From positions 1 through 39,313 of the forward strand of contig CAJTXC010000002.1 of assembly GCA_910580135.1 (NCBI GenBank): a stretch of DNA of 39,313 nucleotides, read 5' to 3'. Positions 30,244 through 39,313 of this stretch are shown here, piece by piece. The stretch is from an uncultured Bacilli bacterium (GTDB lineage: Bacteria > Bacillota_I > Bacilli_A > RF39 > UBA660). The notes beneath the pieces were generated by a model. It was not told the origin of the DNA. It saw only the letters and a list, made by a program, of their open reading frames with translations, and searched no databases. Both the position numbers and the translations under genes were made by a program. The first letter of the stretch is position 1. Every line of letters begins with the position of its first letter.

Positions 30244-31421
30244 TATTTCACCTCTACTATATCAGAGTATCTGGTTAACACAGATTTATACTTATTATAA
30301 TATGTTTCATAATTATTTAAAAGACTATTATCAAGTTTTGTATATGGATATATTTTAAAATTACTACTTCCCTTAAAATATGTATAAGTTAAATCCGCTT
30401 TAATATCATTAAATGTTATTTTACCTTCTTTATCTTTATTAATGTTTAATGAAACAATAGCACCTGTTTGTTTATCTTTTGTATCTTGTGCAGATATAAA
30501 GTTTCCTAATGCATAAAACACTAAAGTATCATCAATCATTTCTACTGGTTGCAAGCTATGAGCGTGATTTCCTATTACAAGGTTTACTCCCATTTCAGAT
30601 AATTCTTTTGCAACTTGTTTTTGATTACTACTTGGATTTGTTGTATATTCTTCTCCCCAGTGCATAGAAACAATTATTAAGTCTGCCTTGTCCTTTACTT
30701 TATCGATGTCTTTTTGAACCTTTTCTTTTGAATAAATATTGGTTAAATATTCTTTACCAGAAGGCGGAAGTAATCCATTGGTAACCGTTGTGTATGCAAA
30801 AAACGCATACTTAATACCGTTTTTTTCTAATACTTTAATATTACTTTCTCTATCTTCAAAAGATAAGGCTTCTCCAGTATAATAAACGCCTGGCTTAGTT
30901 TTCCAGTAATTCACTGAATTTATTACACCTTGTTCTCCTTTATCCATGGTATGGTTATTTGCTAAACTAACTAAATTAAATCCAAGATTTACCATGTCAT
31001 CTCCAATTTCTTCTGGAGAATTAAACCTAGGATAGGCAGATAGTCCCAAACTTTTACCACCAATATTACTTTCTTGGTTATAAAAAGCTAGATCATGACC
31101 TTTTATTAAAGGCTCTACTTCAGTAAACATTTTACTAAATGAGTAAGTACCATCACCATTTGAGGCATCGGTATAAACAAACCTATGAATTAAACAATCT
31201 CCTACCATAACCATAGAAAGAGAGTTTGATTCCTCTTCCTTTTTTGTAGTGGTAGTAATTATTTTCTCTTTTTTTGATTCTAGAGTTTTTTTATCATTTT
31301 TAAAGTGTACATATACCTTTATACCAATAAATAAAATAATAATTAATATTAATATGGCTAAAGTTACTTTAATCCATTTCTTTAACTTTCTTTTCTTCTT
31401 TACTTCTTGCATCCTCTTCAC
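30243..31421 (-). CDS. CapA-family (poly-gamma-glutamate synthesis/PGA_cap) metallophosphatase-like protein
   Basis: 392 residues from GTG 31421 (AAGGA 5 nt upstream; ATG 31412 is an alternative). A basic cytosolic tip, one membrane helix (about 17-36), a Lys/Thr/Glu-rich linker and a CapA/PGA_cap domain with the metal-site motifs [42 protein letters not shown] and [13 protein letters not shown]. Relatives help make or attach capsule or wall polymers as membrane-anchored extracellular enzymes. The first 53 bases overlap the 3' end of rnr in another frame, an unusually deep overlap, and it ends 1 base inside smpB. Sitting between rnr and smpB is not the usual arrangement. Confidence 0.88.
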   Translation of the reverse strand: MKRMQEVKKKRKLKKWIKVTLAILILIIILFIGIKVYVHFKNDKKTLESKKEKIITTTTKKEEESNSLSMVMVGDCLIHRFVYTDASNGDGTYSFSKMFTEVEPLIKGHDLAFYNQESNIGGKSLGLSAYPRFNSPEEIGDDMVNLGFNLVSLANNHTMDKGEQGVINSVNYWKTKPGVYYTGEALSFEDRESNIKVLEKNGIKYAFFAYTTVTNGLLPPSGKEYLTNIYSKEKVQKDIDKVKDKADLIIVSMHWGEEYTTNPSSNQKQVAKELSEMGVNLVIGNHAHSLQPVEMIDDTLVFYALGNFISAQDTKDKQTGAIVSLNINKDKEGKITFNDIKADLTYTYFKGSSNFKIYPYTKLDNSLLNNYETYYNKYKSVLTRYSDIVEVK

Positions 31422-33522
31422 TACTTTCCTTCTTTACTTCAAAATCAATGAATGATTCTTCTTTAGATGCGCTTTTACATATAACTGTTATTTCATCACC
31501 AATTCTATATCTTTTCTTATGTTTTTGACCTACTAGAGACATAGTTCTTTCATCATAGTTATAATAGTCTCCACCAATATCACTAATGTGTACTAAACCT
31601 TCTATCATATTAGGAAGTGCTACGAACATACCAAATGATGTCACACCACTTATTGTTCCAGTAAATTCTTCTCCAACATGGTCCATCATGTACTCGGCCA
31701 TCTTCATGTCTTCCACTTCTCTTTCACACTCAATAGCATCTCTTTCTTTTAACGATGCATGTTCTGTTAAAACAGGTAAATATTCTTTAAAATAATCCAC
31801 CGTTTTTTTAGATTGGTCATTTTCGTATAAATACGTTCTAAGAAGTCTATGAACGGTTGTATCTGGAAATCTTCTAATTGGAGAAGTAAAATGAGTATAT
31901 ATTTTACTTGCAAGCCCAAAGTGTCCGATGTTTTCTGGTTGATATACTGCTTTTTGCATTGCTCTAAGCATTAATGAAGATAATATTTTATATTCTTTCT
32001 TATCTTTTAATTGATTTAAAATGTTTTGAATGGAAGATGAATACTGTATGTTTACTTTACCCGTTATTTTATAACCTAGCATACTTACAAAATTAATAAA
32101 ATCATTAACTTTTTCTTCTTTTGGAGTACCATGAACACGGTATACAAAAGGAAGTTCCATATAAAATACGTGAGCTGCAACTGTTTCATTAGCTGCTATC
32201 ATAAAGTCTTCTATCATCATTTCACCAGTACCACGTTCTCTTAAAATAACGTCTATTGGTTTACCTGTTTCATCTGCAATTATTTTAGCTTCATCAGTTC
32301 CAAAATCAATCGCTCCACGAGATTCTCTATTTTGTCTTATTATATCTGATAACTCTTTCATAAGTGTTAATTTTTCAGTAAAAGGTGCATAACCAACTTC
32401 CGTAATACCTTCTTCTAACCATTTATTAACCTTTTTATAAGTCATTTGAATGTTAGACTTTATAACACTTTCAAATATCTCATGAGATACAACATTACCT
32501 TTACTATCTATTTCCATAACGCAGCTTTGTGCTAAACGTTCCACGTTAGGATTTAAAGAACATATTCCGTTAGATAACTTATGTGGAAGCATAGGAATTA
32601 CTCTATCTACTAAATATACACTAGTACCTCTTTCATAAGCTTCATCATAAAGTTTAGTTCCTGGTTTAACATAGTATGATACATCTGCAATATGAACACC
32701 TAATTCATAATTACCATTATCAAGTTTTTTAATAGAAATAGCATCATCAATATCTTTTGTATCATCACCATCTATAGTAAATATTACTTCGTCAGTTAAA
32801 TCTCTTCTACCAACTTTATCTTCTTCTCTTACAACGTCTGGTATATCTTTTAATTCTTCTAACACTTCATCAGGAAACTTAGGTGAAAACATATGTTTAT
32901 AAACAATAGCTTCTATATCAACACCGACATCATTTTTATGACCAATAATGTTTGTTATTTCTGTTAGAACAGTTTCTCTATCTAATTCTTTTATAACGTT
33001 TGCAACAACTATATGACCATCTACGGCGTCTTTAGTGCTTTCTTTAGTTAATACTATAGTTTGCTTAAACTTTCTATCATTTACTTTAATTGTTGGTTTA
33101 CCGTCATTATAAATATACTCTCCAACTATTGGACCATAGAATCTAGAAGCAATACGTAAGACTCTTCCTTCTTTTTTTGCACCTGTATTCTTATTTGTTA
33201 TTTCAGCAATAACTAAATCTCCATCTACGGCTCCATTCAAGTGTTTACCATCAACGTGAATATCTTCTTCATCTTCCATTAAGATAAATCCAAAACCTTT
33301 TTCAGATACAGATATTTTTCCCTTTTTTAAATGACTATACTCAAAAGCCATATACTTATCTTTATTAGTATGATATATAGTTAAATTACTTTCTAACTCA
33401 TTTAGTACTTTTAACATAGACTCTATTTCTTCAGTTGTATTAAGTCCTAATATATCTTTAAGTTCAAAAGCAGTATATGCTCTTTCTTCTTCTTTTAAAA
33501 TATTTAATATTTTATCTTTCAT
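31369..33522 (-). CDS. rnr: Ribonuclease R
   Basis: 717 residues from ATG 33522, 7 nt after AGGTGA; a longer in-frame start (33579) crosses that site and is rejected. Domain order: N-terminal helix-turn-helix (KDKILNILKEEERAYTAFEL), cold-shock OB domains (about 65-215), the RNB catalytic domain with DGDDTKDIDDAISIKKLDNG and HIADVSYYV (acidic metal site), ERGTGEMMIEDFMIAANETV, and the S1 domain (EFTGTISGVTSFGMFVALPN), ending in a Lys/Glu-rich tail. It is a processive 3'-5' exonuclease for structured RNA, and in trans-translation it degrades the faulty mRNA; its tail binds SmpB. The capA-like gene begins inside its last 53 bases. Confidence 0.97.
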   Translation of the reverse strand: MKDKILNILKEEERAYTAFELKDILGLNTTEEIESMLKVLNELESNLTIYHTNKDKYMAFEYSHLKKGKISVSEKGFGFILMEDEEDIHVDGKHLNGAVDGDLVIAEITNKNTGAKKEGRVLRIASRFYGPIVGEYIYNDGKPTIKVNDRKFKQTIVLTKESTKDAVDGHIVVANVIKELDRETVLTEITNIIGHKNDVGVDIEAIVYKHMFSPKFPDEVLEELKDIPDVVREEDKVGRRDLTDEVIFTIDGDDTKDIDDAISIKKLDNGNYELGVHIADVSYYVKPGTKLYDEAYERGTSVYLVDRVIPMLPHKLSNGICSLNPNVERLAQSCVMEIDSKGNVVSHEIFESVIKSNIQMTYKKVNKWLEEGITEVGYAPFTEKLTLMKELSDIIRQNRESRGAIDFGTDEAKIIADETGKPIDVILRERGTGEMMIEDFMIAANETVAAHVFYMELPFVYRVHGTPKEEKVNDFINFVSMLGYKITGKVNIQYSSSIQNILNQLKDKKEYKILSSLMLRAMQKAVYQPENIGHFGLASKIYTHFTSPIRRFPDTTVHRLLRTYLYENDQSKKTVDYFKEYLPVLTEHASLKERDAIECEREVEDMKMAEYMMDHVGEEFTGTISGVTSFGMFVALPNMIEGLVHISDIGGDYYNYDERTMSLVGQKHKKRYRIGDEITVICKSASKEESFIDFEVKKESSEEDARSKEEKKVKEMD

Positions 33523-33561
33523 ATGCATTTCACCTATCTTTCTATATATATTATAGAACAA

Positions 33562-33587
33562 AAAAGGACTTTTAACCAAGCCCTTTT
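33562..33587 (-). terminator. secG terminator
   Basis: Minus strand AAAGGGC (33580-33586 region) pairs with GTCCTTT (33562-33569 region) across a 10-nt loop, followed by TTTT. It separates secG from rnr. Confidence 0.6.
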
Positions 33588-33591
33588 ATTA

Positions 33592-33801
33592 TTACATGTC
33601 TATTATTATACATAAAACAAAGAAAAGTATTCCTAAAACGTACGTTAACCTAGTTATAAATAGTTCTCCACCACGTTCTTTTCTATTCATAAATAAATCG
33701 GCATTACCGCCAGTTATTATGTTTCCACTCTCTGCTTTTCCACTTTGTAAAAGTACGATAATAATAAGTAAAATAGATACAATCATTAATACTGTAAGCA
33801 T
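33592..33801 (-). CDS. secG: Protein translocase subunit SecG
   Basis: 69 residues, with two membrane helices (about 3-20 and 48-67) joined by the conserved loop LLQSGKAESGNIITGGNADL. SecG assists the SecYEG channel in protein export. The size and the GG-rich loop are typical. GGAGG lies close to ATG 33801. Its place before rnr and smpB is the common Bacillota order. Confidence 0.93.
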   Translation of the reverse strand: MLTVLMIVSILLIIIVLLQSGKAESGNIITGGNADLFMNRKERGGELFITRLTYVLGILFFVLCIIIDM

Positions 33802-33873
33802 AATAATTCCTCCTTAACTAATAGTTATTTTACCATATTATACGTAGAAAAACAATGATTTATTAAAAAAGAA

Positions 33874-35103
33874 CTAGTCTTCTAGCTCTTCTTCTATTCT
33901 GATTAATTGGTTATATTTACAAACTCTATCAGTTCTAGACATTGAACCAGTCTTAATTTGTCCTAAATCTAGCCCAACTGCTAAATCTGCAATTGTTGTA
34001 TCTTCTGTTTCACCACTTCTGTGAGAAATAATTGTTTTATAACCATTTTCTTTTGCAAGTTTAATAGTTTCTAATGTTTCGGTAATAGATCCTATTTGAT
34101 TTACTTTAAGAAGTATTGCGTTACCTGCTTTCATATCAATACCTTTTTGTAAACATTCTTTATTAGTAACAAATAAATCATCGCCTACTAATTGTACTTT
34201 ATCTCCCAATTCTTTAGTAATCTTGGCAAATGCTTCCCAGTCATTTTCGTCTACTGGATCTTCGATAGATATAATTGGATATTTACTTACTAATTCTTTA
34301 TAAAAATCAATAAGTTCATCAGAAGTTAAACATCTTCCTTCTCCTACTAAGTTATATTTACCATCTTCGTAGAATTCTGATGCTGCAACATCTATTCCAA
34401 GTTTAACGTCAACACCAGGTTCATAACCTGCTTTTTTAATAGCTTCCATTATAAGTTCAAAACCTTCGGTATTTGAGTCTAAATCTGGAGCAAAACCACC
34501 TTCATCACCAACACCAGTAGATAATCCTCTTTCATTTAAAACACTTTTTAAAGCATGAAATACTTCTGCTCCAACTTGTACTCTTTCTTTTATTGTATCT
34601 CTTTGAGGAATAATCATAAATTCTTGAAAGTCAAGCTTATTATCTGCATGAGCTCCACCATTTATTATGTTCATCATAGGTGCTGGAAGAGTTTTACCAT
34701 CACCAACATATTTATAAAGTGGCATACCTTTAGCTTTAGCAGCAGCTTTTAATACAGCCATAGAAACACCAAGGATAGCATTAGCACCTAAGTTACTCTT
34801 GGTTTTAGTACCATCAAGTTCAAGCATAGCAATATCTATCTTTTCTTGTTCAAATACATCCATACCAACTACAACTGGTTTAATCTTTTCGTTTACATTT
34901 TTAACGGCATTTAAAACTCCTTTACCACCAAATCTAGACTTATCTCCATCACGCATTTCAAGTGCTTCTCTTTCACCTGTTGAAGCTCCTGATGGAACAG
35001 CAGCACGGGCCTTAATTCCATTTTCTAAAACCACATCTACTTCAACAGTTGGATTTCCTCTAGAATCCAATATTTCTCTTGCTTTTACATCAACTATTTT
35101 CAT
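33874..35103 (-). CDS. eno: Enolase
   Basis: 409 residues, about 20 shorter than most bacterial enolases because the C-terminal tail after RIEEELED is reduced; the catalytic core is complete. Motifs: [35 protein letters not shown] (mobile loop), [18 protein letters not shown] (catalytic His), [20 protein letters not shown] and [14 protein letters not shown] (metal ligands), [15 protein letters not shown] (catalytic Lys), [18 protein letters not shown]. It converts 2-phosphoglycerate to phosphoenolpyruvate in glycolysis. A TGT-TATAAT promoter lies at 35131-35139 on the minus strand. It is transcribed divergently from the FemA/B-like gene. Confidence 0.98.
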   Translation of the reverse strand: MKIVDVKAREILDSRGNPTVEVDVVLENGIKARAAVPSGASTGEREALEMRDGDKSRFGGKGVLNAVKNVNEKIKPVVVGMDVFEQEKIDIAMLELDGTKTKSNLGANAILGVSMAVLKAAAKAKGMPLYKYVGDGKTLPAPMMNIINGGAHADNKLDFQEFMIIPQRDTIKERVQVGAEVFHALKSVLNERGLSTGVGDEGGFAPDLDSNTEGFELIMEAIKKAGYEPGVDVKLGIDVAASEFYEDGKYNLVGEGRCLTSDELIDFYKELVSKYPIISIEDPVDENDWEAFAKITKELGDKVQLVGDDLFVTNKECLQKGIDMKAGNAILLKVNQIGSITETLETIKLAKENGYKTIISHRSGETEDTTIADLAVGLDLGQIKTGSMSRTDRVCKYNQLIRIEEELED

Positions 35104-35130
35104 ATTATATCCTACCTTTCTTACCTAAAT

Positions 35131-35139
35131 ATTATAACA
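35131..35139 (-). promoter_or_regulatory. eno promoter (extended -10)
   Basis: TGT-TATAAT on the minus strand (-10 at 35131-35136), 28 nt before the ATG; no good -35. Confidence 0.55.
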
Positions 35140-35181
35140 CTTAAACCATATTAAAATAAAGCCCTTATTACAATATGTAAA

Positions 35182-35211
35182 TTGACTTTAAAGTATGTTT
35201 TACGGTATAAT
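35182..35211 (+). promoter_or_regulatory. Promoter of the FemA/B-like gene
   Basis: TTGACT (35182-35187), 18-nt spacer, TATAAT (35206-35211); AAGGAGGG and ATG 35241 follow. Confidence 0.75.
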
Positions 35212-35240
35212 AATATCTTAGAATAAAAGGAGGGATTAAT

Positions 35241-36488
35241 ATGCAGATTATATTACTTGATGAAGCTAGATTTGATAATTTTGCTATATCCCATCCTAAT
35301 CATAACTATTACCAAACAAGTAATTATGGTAGATTAATGAGTAAACACGGGCACAATGCCTATTATCTTGGCTTTGCAGATGATATGGGAGAAATAAAAG
35401 CTGCCGCATTAATGCTTGTTAAAAACGAAAAAAATGAAAAAAGAAAAATGGGCTATGCTCCAAGAGGTTTCTTAATAGATTGGAATAATGACGAATTAGT
35501 AGCAAACTTTACTGAATGCTTAAAAGATTTTCTTTCTAAAAGAAACTTTACTTACATAAAAATAGATCCACCTATTATTTATAAAGAACATAATAGTGAT
35601 GGTAGTGAAAAAACAAATATAGAAAGTAATTCTAGTTTTGTAGAAAAGTTACAAAAACTCGGGTTTATCCACATGGGTTATAACAATGGTTTAGAAGCAT
35701 CAAAGCCAAGATGGAATGCACTTACAGAGTTAGATTCTAATATTACAACTTTATTTAATTCTCTTTCAAAAGAAACTAGAGAAAAAATTAGTGATGGAGC
35801 TAAAAAAGGAAATAAAGTATACAAAGGTAGTTCAAATGACATAAACCTTTTATTTAACATTATAAATAAGCAAAATCCACCACTTGATTATTATTTAGAC
35901 TATTATCAATTTTATGGCCCTAGTTCTTTTGAAGTATACTTTAATAAACTAGAACCTATTTCATACGTTAATAAAAGTAAAGAAATGTTCGAAAAAGAAG
36001 AACAAAGAAATAATGAACTTAATATGCAAATGCAAGATTTCAATAACCCTAATAAAGATATGATAATAAATGAAAAGTTAAAGTCAGATGAAATGCTTGC
36101 AACATATAAAAAGAACATGTTAGAAGCTAGCAAATTATTTCAACAATATTCTGGAGGATTAGTAACCGCAGGAGTTGCAGTAATTAAATATGGAAATACT
36201 GTTAATATACTTGCAAGTGGCGTCAACGAATCATTTAAAGAACAACATCCAGAATATCTATTAAAGTGGCAACTAATGCAAGAATTCGCAAAACAAGGCT
36301 ATAAAACAGTAAATTTAGGCGGAATGACTAGTGAATTAAGAAAAGATTATGAATCAACTATGAAAACTGAAATGTCTAATAAAATAGTTGAATACGTGGG
36401 TGAATTTGATCTTGTTATAAATAAAAAAGCTTATTATACAGGAAGCAAATTAAATCCTATACTTAACTGGCTTAATACACCAATATAA
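35241..36488 (+). CDS. FemA/FemB/MurM-type peptidoglycan bridge aminoacyltransferase
   Basis: 415 residues with the FemABX layout: two GNAT-like halves (SHPNHNYYQTSNYGRLMSKH, KMGYAPRGFLIDW, FTYIKIDPPII; then IRF-like segments and the second half with GGLVTAGVAVIKYGNTVNIL, YLLKWQLMQEFAKQGYKTVN, LGGMTSELRK) and a helical coiled-coil arm (about 240-300) inserted between them. These enzymes transfer amino acids from aminoacyl-tRNA to the lysine side chain of lipid II, building interpeptide bridges in the wall. Which amino acid is added cannot be told. It is transcribed alone, from a strong promoter to a hairpin terminator. Confidence 0.9.
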   Translation: MQIILLDEARFDNFAISHPNHNYYQTSNYGRLMSKHGHNAYYLGFADDMGEIKAAALMLVKNEKNEKRKMGYAPRGFLIDWNNDELVANFTECLKDFLSKRNFTYIKIDPPIIYKEHNSDGSEKTNIESNSSFVEKLQKLGFIHMGYNNGLEASKPRWNALTELDSNITTLFNSLSKETREKISDGAKKGNKVYKGSSNDINLLFNIINKQNPPLDYYLDYYQFYGPSSFEVYFNKLEPISYVNKSKEMFEKEEQRNNELNMQMQDFNNPNKDMIINEKLKSDEMLATYKKNMLEASKLFQQYSGGLVTAGVAVIKYGNTVNILASGVNESFKEQHPEYLLKWQLMQEFAKQGYKTVNLGGMTSELRKDYESTMKTEMSNKIVEYVGEFDLVINKKAYYTGSKLNPILNWLNTPI

Positions 36489-36510
36489 ATGAAACTTTTG
36501 TTTCATTTTT
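36487..36510 (+). terminator. Terminator of the FemA/B-like gene
   Basis: Arms AAATGAAAC (36487-36495) and GTTTCATTT (36500-36508), loop of 4, then T run. Confidence 0.75.
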
Positions 36511-36575
36511 TATTTTATATTTCATTTTATTTTAATTTATAGTATAATAAATAACCTAAGAAAGGGATGAATATT

Positions 36576-37361
36576 ATGGAATATAGTGAAATTAATCCAT
36601 TTGATGAAGTTCAGAAAACAAAACAAGAAATTTCCAATATTGAAGAATCAAATTTTTTTAAACGTCTGAAATTATCAAAAAGAAAAAATAAATTAAAGGA
36701 ATATTACAAGAACTTGTACAACTTATTACAAGAAAATGCAAACATAAATCCGCATGATTTTGCGCAAAATATTGCTGAAATATTAACTCAATATAATGCT
36801 GATAAAGATTATTTCTTAACTGATTATATTTTACAAAATAAAGAGGATGCTTTTCTCATTATAGCTCCTTTTGATACTACATATTATTTAAGAAGCAATT
36901 ATTATATGTTAGATAATATTACTAATATTGAAGATATTACATTCCATATTTCAAATGATGATTTTATAGTTATCCCATTCAACTTTAAACAAGCACAACC
37001 TTTTAACGTTTTAAATAGTGATTGCAAAATAAAAGAAGAACTTATTTCAAAATATCCTGAATTAGAAAATTATATAAAAAGCTTAGTTATTAATAACATT
37101 AATAATGTAACCAATTATAATTATGCAAATGAATATGCAAGAAGAATAAGAAAGATGAATTTTAATCAAAAAAAGATAGTAACTTATCAAGATGCTATAG
37201 ATGAAGAATTAGAAGCTATGGGAGATGATCCTCACTACTCTGGAAAACATCATAGAGATACAGCGATTACATTATTAGAATGTTCATTATTAATAAAAGC
37301 AAGTAAATTATATAAAGATCTAGAAGAAACATATGAAAAAATTAATAACAATAAAATTTAA
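36576..37361 (+). CDS. Uncharacterised 261-aa cytosolic protein
   Basis: Not recognised. ATG 36576 lies 9 nt after AAAGGG; ATG 36567 would touch that site. There is no signal peptide or membrane helix. The N-terminus is helical and Lys-rich (LKLSKRKNKLKEYYKNLYNL), followed by a mixed alpha/beta core with short strands (EDAFLIIAPFDTTYYLRSNY, DITFHISNDDFIVIPFNFK), then an Arg-rich helix (YANEYARRIRKMNFNQK) and a last part with GDDPHYSGKHHRDTAITLLE, where clustered His and Asp residues could bind metal. It has its own terminator. Function unknown. Confidence 0.75.
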   Translation: MEYSEINPFDEVQKTKQEISNIEESNFFKRLKLSKRKNKLKEYYKNLYNLLQENANINPHDFAQNIAEILTQYNADKDYFLTDYILQNKEDAFLIIAPFDTTYYLRSNYYMLDNITNIEDITFHISNDDFIVIPFNFKQAQPFNVLNSDCKIKEELISKYPELENYIKSLVINNINNVTNYNYANEYARRIRKMNFNQKKIVTYQDAIDEELEAMGDDPHYSGKHHRDTAITLLECSLLIKASKLYKDLEETYEKINNNKI

Positions 37362-37391
37362 AAGACAAGTTTTTAGAAAATTGTCTTTTTA
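37360..37391 (+). terminator. Terminator of the 261-aa gene
   Basis: Arms AAAAGACAA (37360-37368) and TTGTCTTTT (37381-37389), then T. Confidence 0.7.
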
Positions 37392-37409
37392 TAAAATTTC
37401 GTTTACTAA

Positions 37410-37435
37410 AAAAGACATTCTATTGAATGTCTTTT
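37410..37435 (-). terminator. tuf terminator
   Basis: Perfect 11-bp arms AAAAGACATTC (37410-37420) and GAATGTCTTTT (37425-37435), loop TATT, just downstream of the tuf stop on the minus strand. Confidence 0.8.
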
Positions 37436-37447
37436 AATTAACTACAA

Positions 37448-38632
37448 TTAAGCGTCAATTTTAGTAACTGTACCAGCACCAACAGTACGTCCACCTTCAC
37501 GGATAGAGAACTTAGTACCGTTTTCAATTGCGATTGGAGCAATTAACTCAACTGACATACTTACGTTGTCACCTGGCATAACCATTTCAGTTCCTTCTGG
37601 TAATGTAACAACACCTGTTACGTCAGTAGTTCTGAAATAGAATTGAGGTCTGTAGTTTGAGAAGAATGGAGTATGACGCCCGCCTTCTTCTTTGCTTAAT
37701 ACGTAAACTTGAGCTTCAAATTTAGTATGTGGAGTAACTGTACCTGGTTTAACAAGAACTTGACCACGTTGTACTTGTTCACGTGAAATACCACGTAATA
37801 ATACACCAGCGTTGTCTCCTGCTTCAGCATAATCAAGTTGTTTACGGAACATTTCGATACCAGTAACAACTGTTTTTTGAGTATCTCTTAAACCAACGAT
37901 TTCAACTTCGTCGTTAAGTTTTAATTCACCACGTTCAACACGTCCAGTAACAACTGTACCACGTCCAGTGATAGTGAATACGTCTTCGATAGACATTAAG
38001 AATGGTTTTGAGTTGTCTCTTTCTGGAGTTGGAATCCATTCATCAACAGCATTCATTAATTCGTCAATCTTAGCAGCATATTCAGCATCTCCTTCAAGAG
38101 CTTTTAATGCAGAACCACGGATAACTGGAGTGTTGTCTCCATCGTAGTCGTATTTGCTTAATAATTCACGAACGTCCATTTCTACTAAGTCTAACATTTC
38201 AGCATCGTCAACCATGTCACATTTGTTCATGAATACAACGATTCTAGGTACACCAACTTGACGAGCAAGTAAGATGTGTTCTTTTGTTTGAGCCATAGGA
38301 CCATCTGTTGAAGCGATAACTAAGATTGCTCCATCCATTTGTGCAGCACCAGTAATCATGTTTTTAACATAGTCAGCGTGTCCTGGGCAGTCTACGTGAG
38401 CATAGTGACGGTTGTCAGTTTCATACTCAACGTGTGCAGTGTTAATTGTTATACCACGTTCTCTTTCTTCAGGAGCTTTATCGATATCTGCATAGTCTTC
38501 GAATTTAGCTTGTCCCTTTTCAGCTAATCTTTTAGTGATTGCAGCTGTTAAAGTAGTTTTACCATGGTCAACGTGTCCAATTGTACCAATGTTAACATGT
38601 GGTTTAGTACGAACAAATTTTTCCTTTGCCAT
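37448..38632 (-). CDS. tuf: Elongation factor Tu
   Basis: 394 residues, the standard EF-Tu length. The GTPase domain shows [10 protein letters not shown] (G1), [12 protein letters not shown] (G2), [12 protein letters not shown] (G3), NKCDMVDD (G4) and GSALKALEG (G5). The beta-barrel domains 2 and 3 follow ([20 protein letters not shown] onward), ending in [15 protein letters not shown]. It delivers aminoacyl-tRNA to the ribosome. Codon use is visibly more GC-rich than in neighbours, as expected for a highly expressed gene. A separate promoter (38690-38718) lies between fusA and tuf, and a strong terminator follows. Confidence 0.99.
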   Translation of the reverse strand: MAKEKFVRTKPHVNIGTIGHVDHGKTTLTAAITKRLAEKGQAKFEDYADIDKAPEERERGITINTAHVEYETDNRHYAHVDCPGHADYVKNMITGAAQMDGAILVIASTDGPMAQTKEHILLARQVGVPRIVVFMNKCDMVDDAEMLDLVEMDVRELLSKYDYDGDNTPVIRGSALKALEGDAEYAAKIDELMNAVDEWIPTPERDNSKPFLMSIEDVFTITGRGTVVTGRVERGELKLNDEVEIVGLRDTQKTVVTGIEMFRKQLDYAEAGDNAGVLLRGISREQVQRGQVLVKPGTVTPHTKFEAQVYVLSKEEGGRHTPFFSNYRPQFYFRTTDVTGVVTLPEGTEMVMPGDNVSMSVELIAPIAIENGTKFSIREGGRTVGAGTVTKIDA

Positions 38633-38689
38633 TTTAAATGGTCCTCCTAATTTTATTTTATATTTTGTAATTTAATTTTACCAATATAT

Positions 38690-38718
38690 ATTTTACCCTA
38701 ATTGGCGAGGGTTTGCAA
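38690..38718 (-). promoter_or_regulatory. tuf promoter
   Basis: Minus strand TTGCAA (38713-38718), 17-nt spacer, TAAAAT (38690-38695), 60 nt before the ATG. The spacer includes an ACCCT / AGGGT hairpin, which may also slow read-through from fusA. Confidence 0.65.
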
Positions 38719-38733
38719 GTAGAATGTTTAAAA

Positions 38734-39313
38734 TTAAGATCTACTCTTTATAATCTCTTCTTGAATGCTTCTTGGAACGGCTTCATAATGATGAGTTTGC
38801 ATAATGAAATTCCCACGTCCTTGAGAATTTGAACGAAGAGCTGTTGCATAACCAAACATTTCAGCTAGTGGAACATAAGCACGTATTTTCATACCATTTC
38901 CACGTTTTTCTTGAGAATCAAGACGTCCACGACGACTTGTTAAATCTCCAATTACATTTCCTACATATTCTTCTGGAACAGTAACATCTACTTCCATGAT
39001 TGGTTCTAGTAATACAGGTTTACACTTATCCTTAGCAGCTTTAAGTGCCATTGAAGCAGCAATCTTAAATGCCATTTCAGATGAGTCAACCTCATGATAA
39101 GATCCATCAAATAGGGTTGCTTTAATATCAATCATTGGATATCCAGCTAAAATACCATTAGGTAAAGATTCTTGTAATCCTTTATCAACAACTGGAATAT
39201 ACTCACGTGGTACAGTACCACCAACAACCTTATCACAGAATTCATATCCTTTTTCTGGATTTGGTTCAAATTTAATCCAAACATGACCATATTGACCACG
39301 TCCACCAGACTGA
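38734..39313 (-). CDS. fusA: Elongation factor G, C-terminal part (5' end outside window)
   Basis: About 193 residues from the C-terminus of EF-G; the frame stays open to the right edge. Domain IV starts with [20 protein letters not shown], then [39 protein letters not shown] and [19 protein letters not shown]. Domain V follows with [36 protein letters not shown] and [23 protein letters not shown] moves tRNA and mRNA through the ribosome using GTP. The order fusA-tuf is that of the str operon, and rpsG/rpsL are expected just beyond the window. Confidence 0.98.
   Translation of the reverse strand, partial: QSGGRGQYGHVWIKFEPNPEKGYEFCDKVVGGTVPREYIPVVDKGLQESLPNGILAGYPMIDIKATLFDGSYHEVDSSEMAFKIAASMALKAAKDKCKPVLLEPIMEVDVTVPEEYVGNVIGDLTSRRGRLDSQEKRGNGMKIRAYVPLAEMFGYATALRSNSQGRGNFIMQTHHYEAVPRSIQEEIIKSRS

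Noticed and set aside
33874..35103. Truncated enolase pseudogene
   Set aside because: All catalytic residues and the normal end of the barrel are present; only the variable C-terminal tail is short.

Overview
This window is chromosomal DNA from an AT-rich, low-GC Gram-positive bacterium (Bacillota; probably an anaerobic, gut-type Bacilli/RF39-like or Erysipelotrichia-like lineage). The evidence is the secG-rnr-smpB-ssrA neighbourhood with eno, tuf and fusA, a FemA/B-type cell-wall gene, a class B sortase, a two-domain superoxide reductase (an oxygen-defence enzyme of anaerobes), strong GGAGG ribosome sites and frequent TGn-TATAAT promoters. The standard code is used: TAG and TGA both act as stops. 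The species cannot be named from the sequence.

Layout. 1-1190: the end of a PIN-domain protein, a structured leader with a terminator, and a P-loop kinase gene broken by an in-frame TAG. 1176-5863: a minus-strand block holding an ABC exporter, a coiled-coil membrane protein, a GNAT acetyltransferase and an unrecognised 385-aa protein. Two near-identical 64-65 bp promoter repeats drive this block, and each carries nine consecutive G between its -35 and -10 boxes, the hallmark of a slippage-switched (phase-variable) promoter. 5960-8580: an M18 aminopeptidase, a UvsE-type UV endonuclease and a small membrane peptide. 8596-13954 (minus): a YhgE/Pip exporter-like protein with its autoregulated TetR gene, superoxide reductase, an XRE-CYTH fusion regulator and two membrane proteins.

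14386-27482 is a 13.1-kb integrated mobile element inserted at the 3' end of ssrA (tmRNA). It carries, from left to right: an XRE regulator with a small partner, a PD-(D/E)XK nuclease-like protein, a secreted anchored protein with its own sortase, an OB-fold protein, SSB, a DnaB-like protein without a P-loop, a zinc-finger protein on the other strand, a primase-helicase, a repeat-rich candidate origin, a small serine recombinase and a large serine integrase. A shared 10-bp core lies at both ends. Joining the ends in silico recreates an attP with 12-bp perfect inverted arms, and joining the flanks recreates an uninterrupted ssrA with its terminator, which is now stranded 13 kb away. No relaxase, type IV secretion, capsid or terminase gene is visible, so the element looks like a self-replicating integrative island that depends on something else for transfer.

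27476-39313 returns to core genome: ssrA, a phosphodiester glycosidase-like protein, a DUF1307-like lipoprotein, smpB, a CapA-like protein, rnr, secG, eno, a FemA/B-like transferase, an unrecognised protein, tuf and the C-terminal part of fusA. ssrA, SmpB and RNase R together form the trans-translation rescue system.

The strongest leads are the twin poly-G promoters, the ssrA island with its reconstructable att sites and sortase cargo, and the XRE-CYTH fusion.
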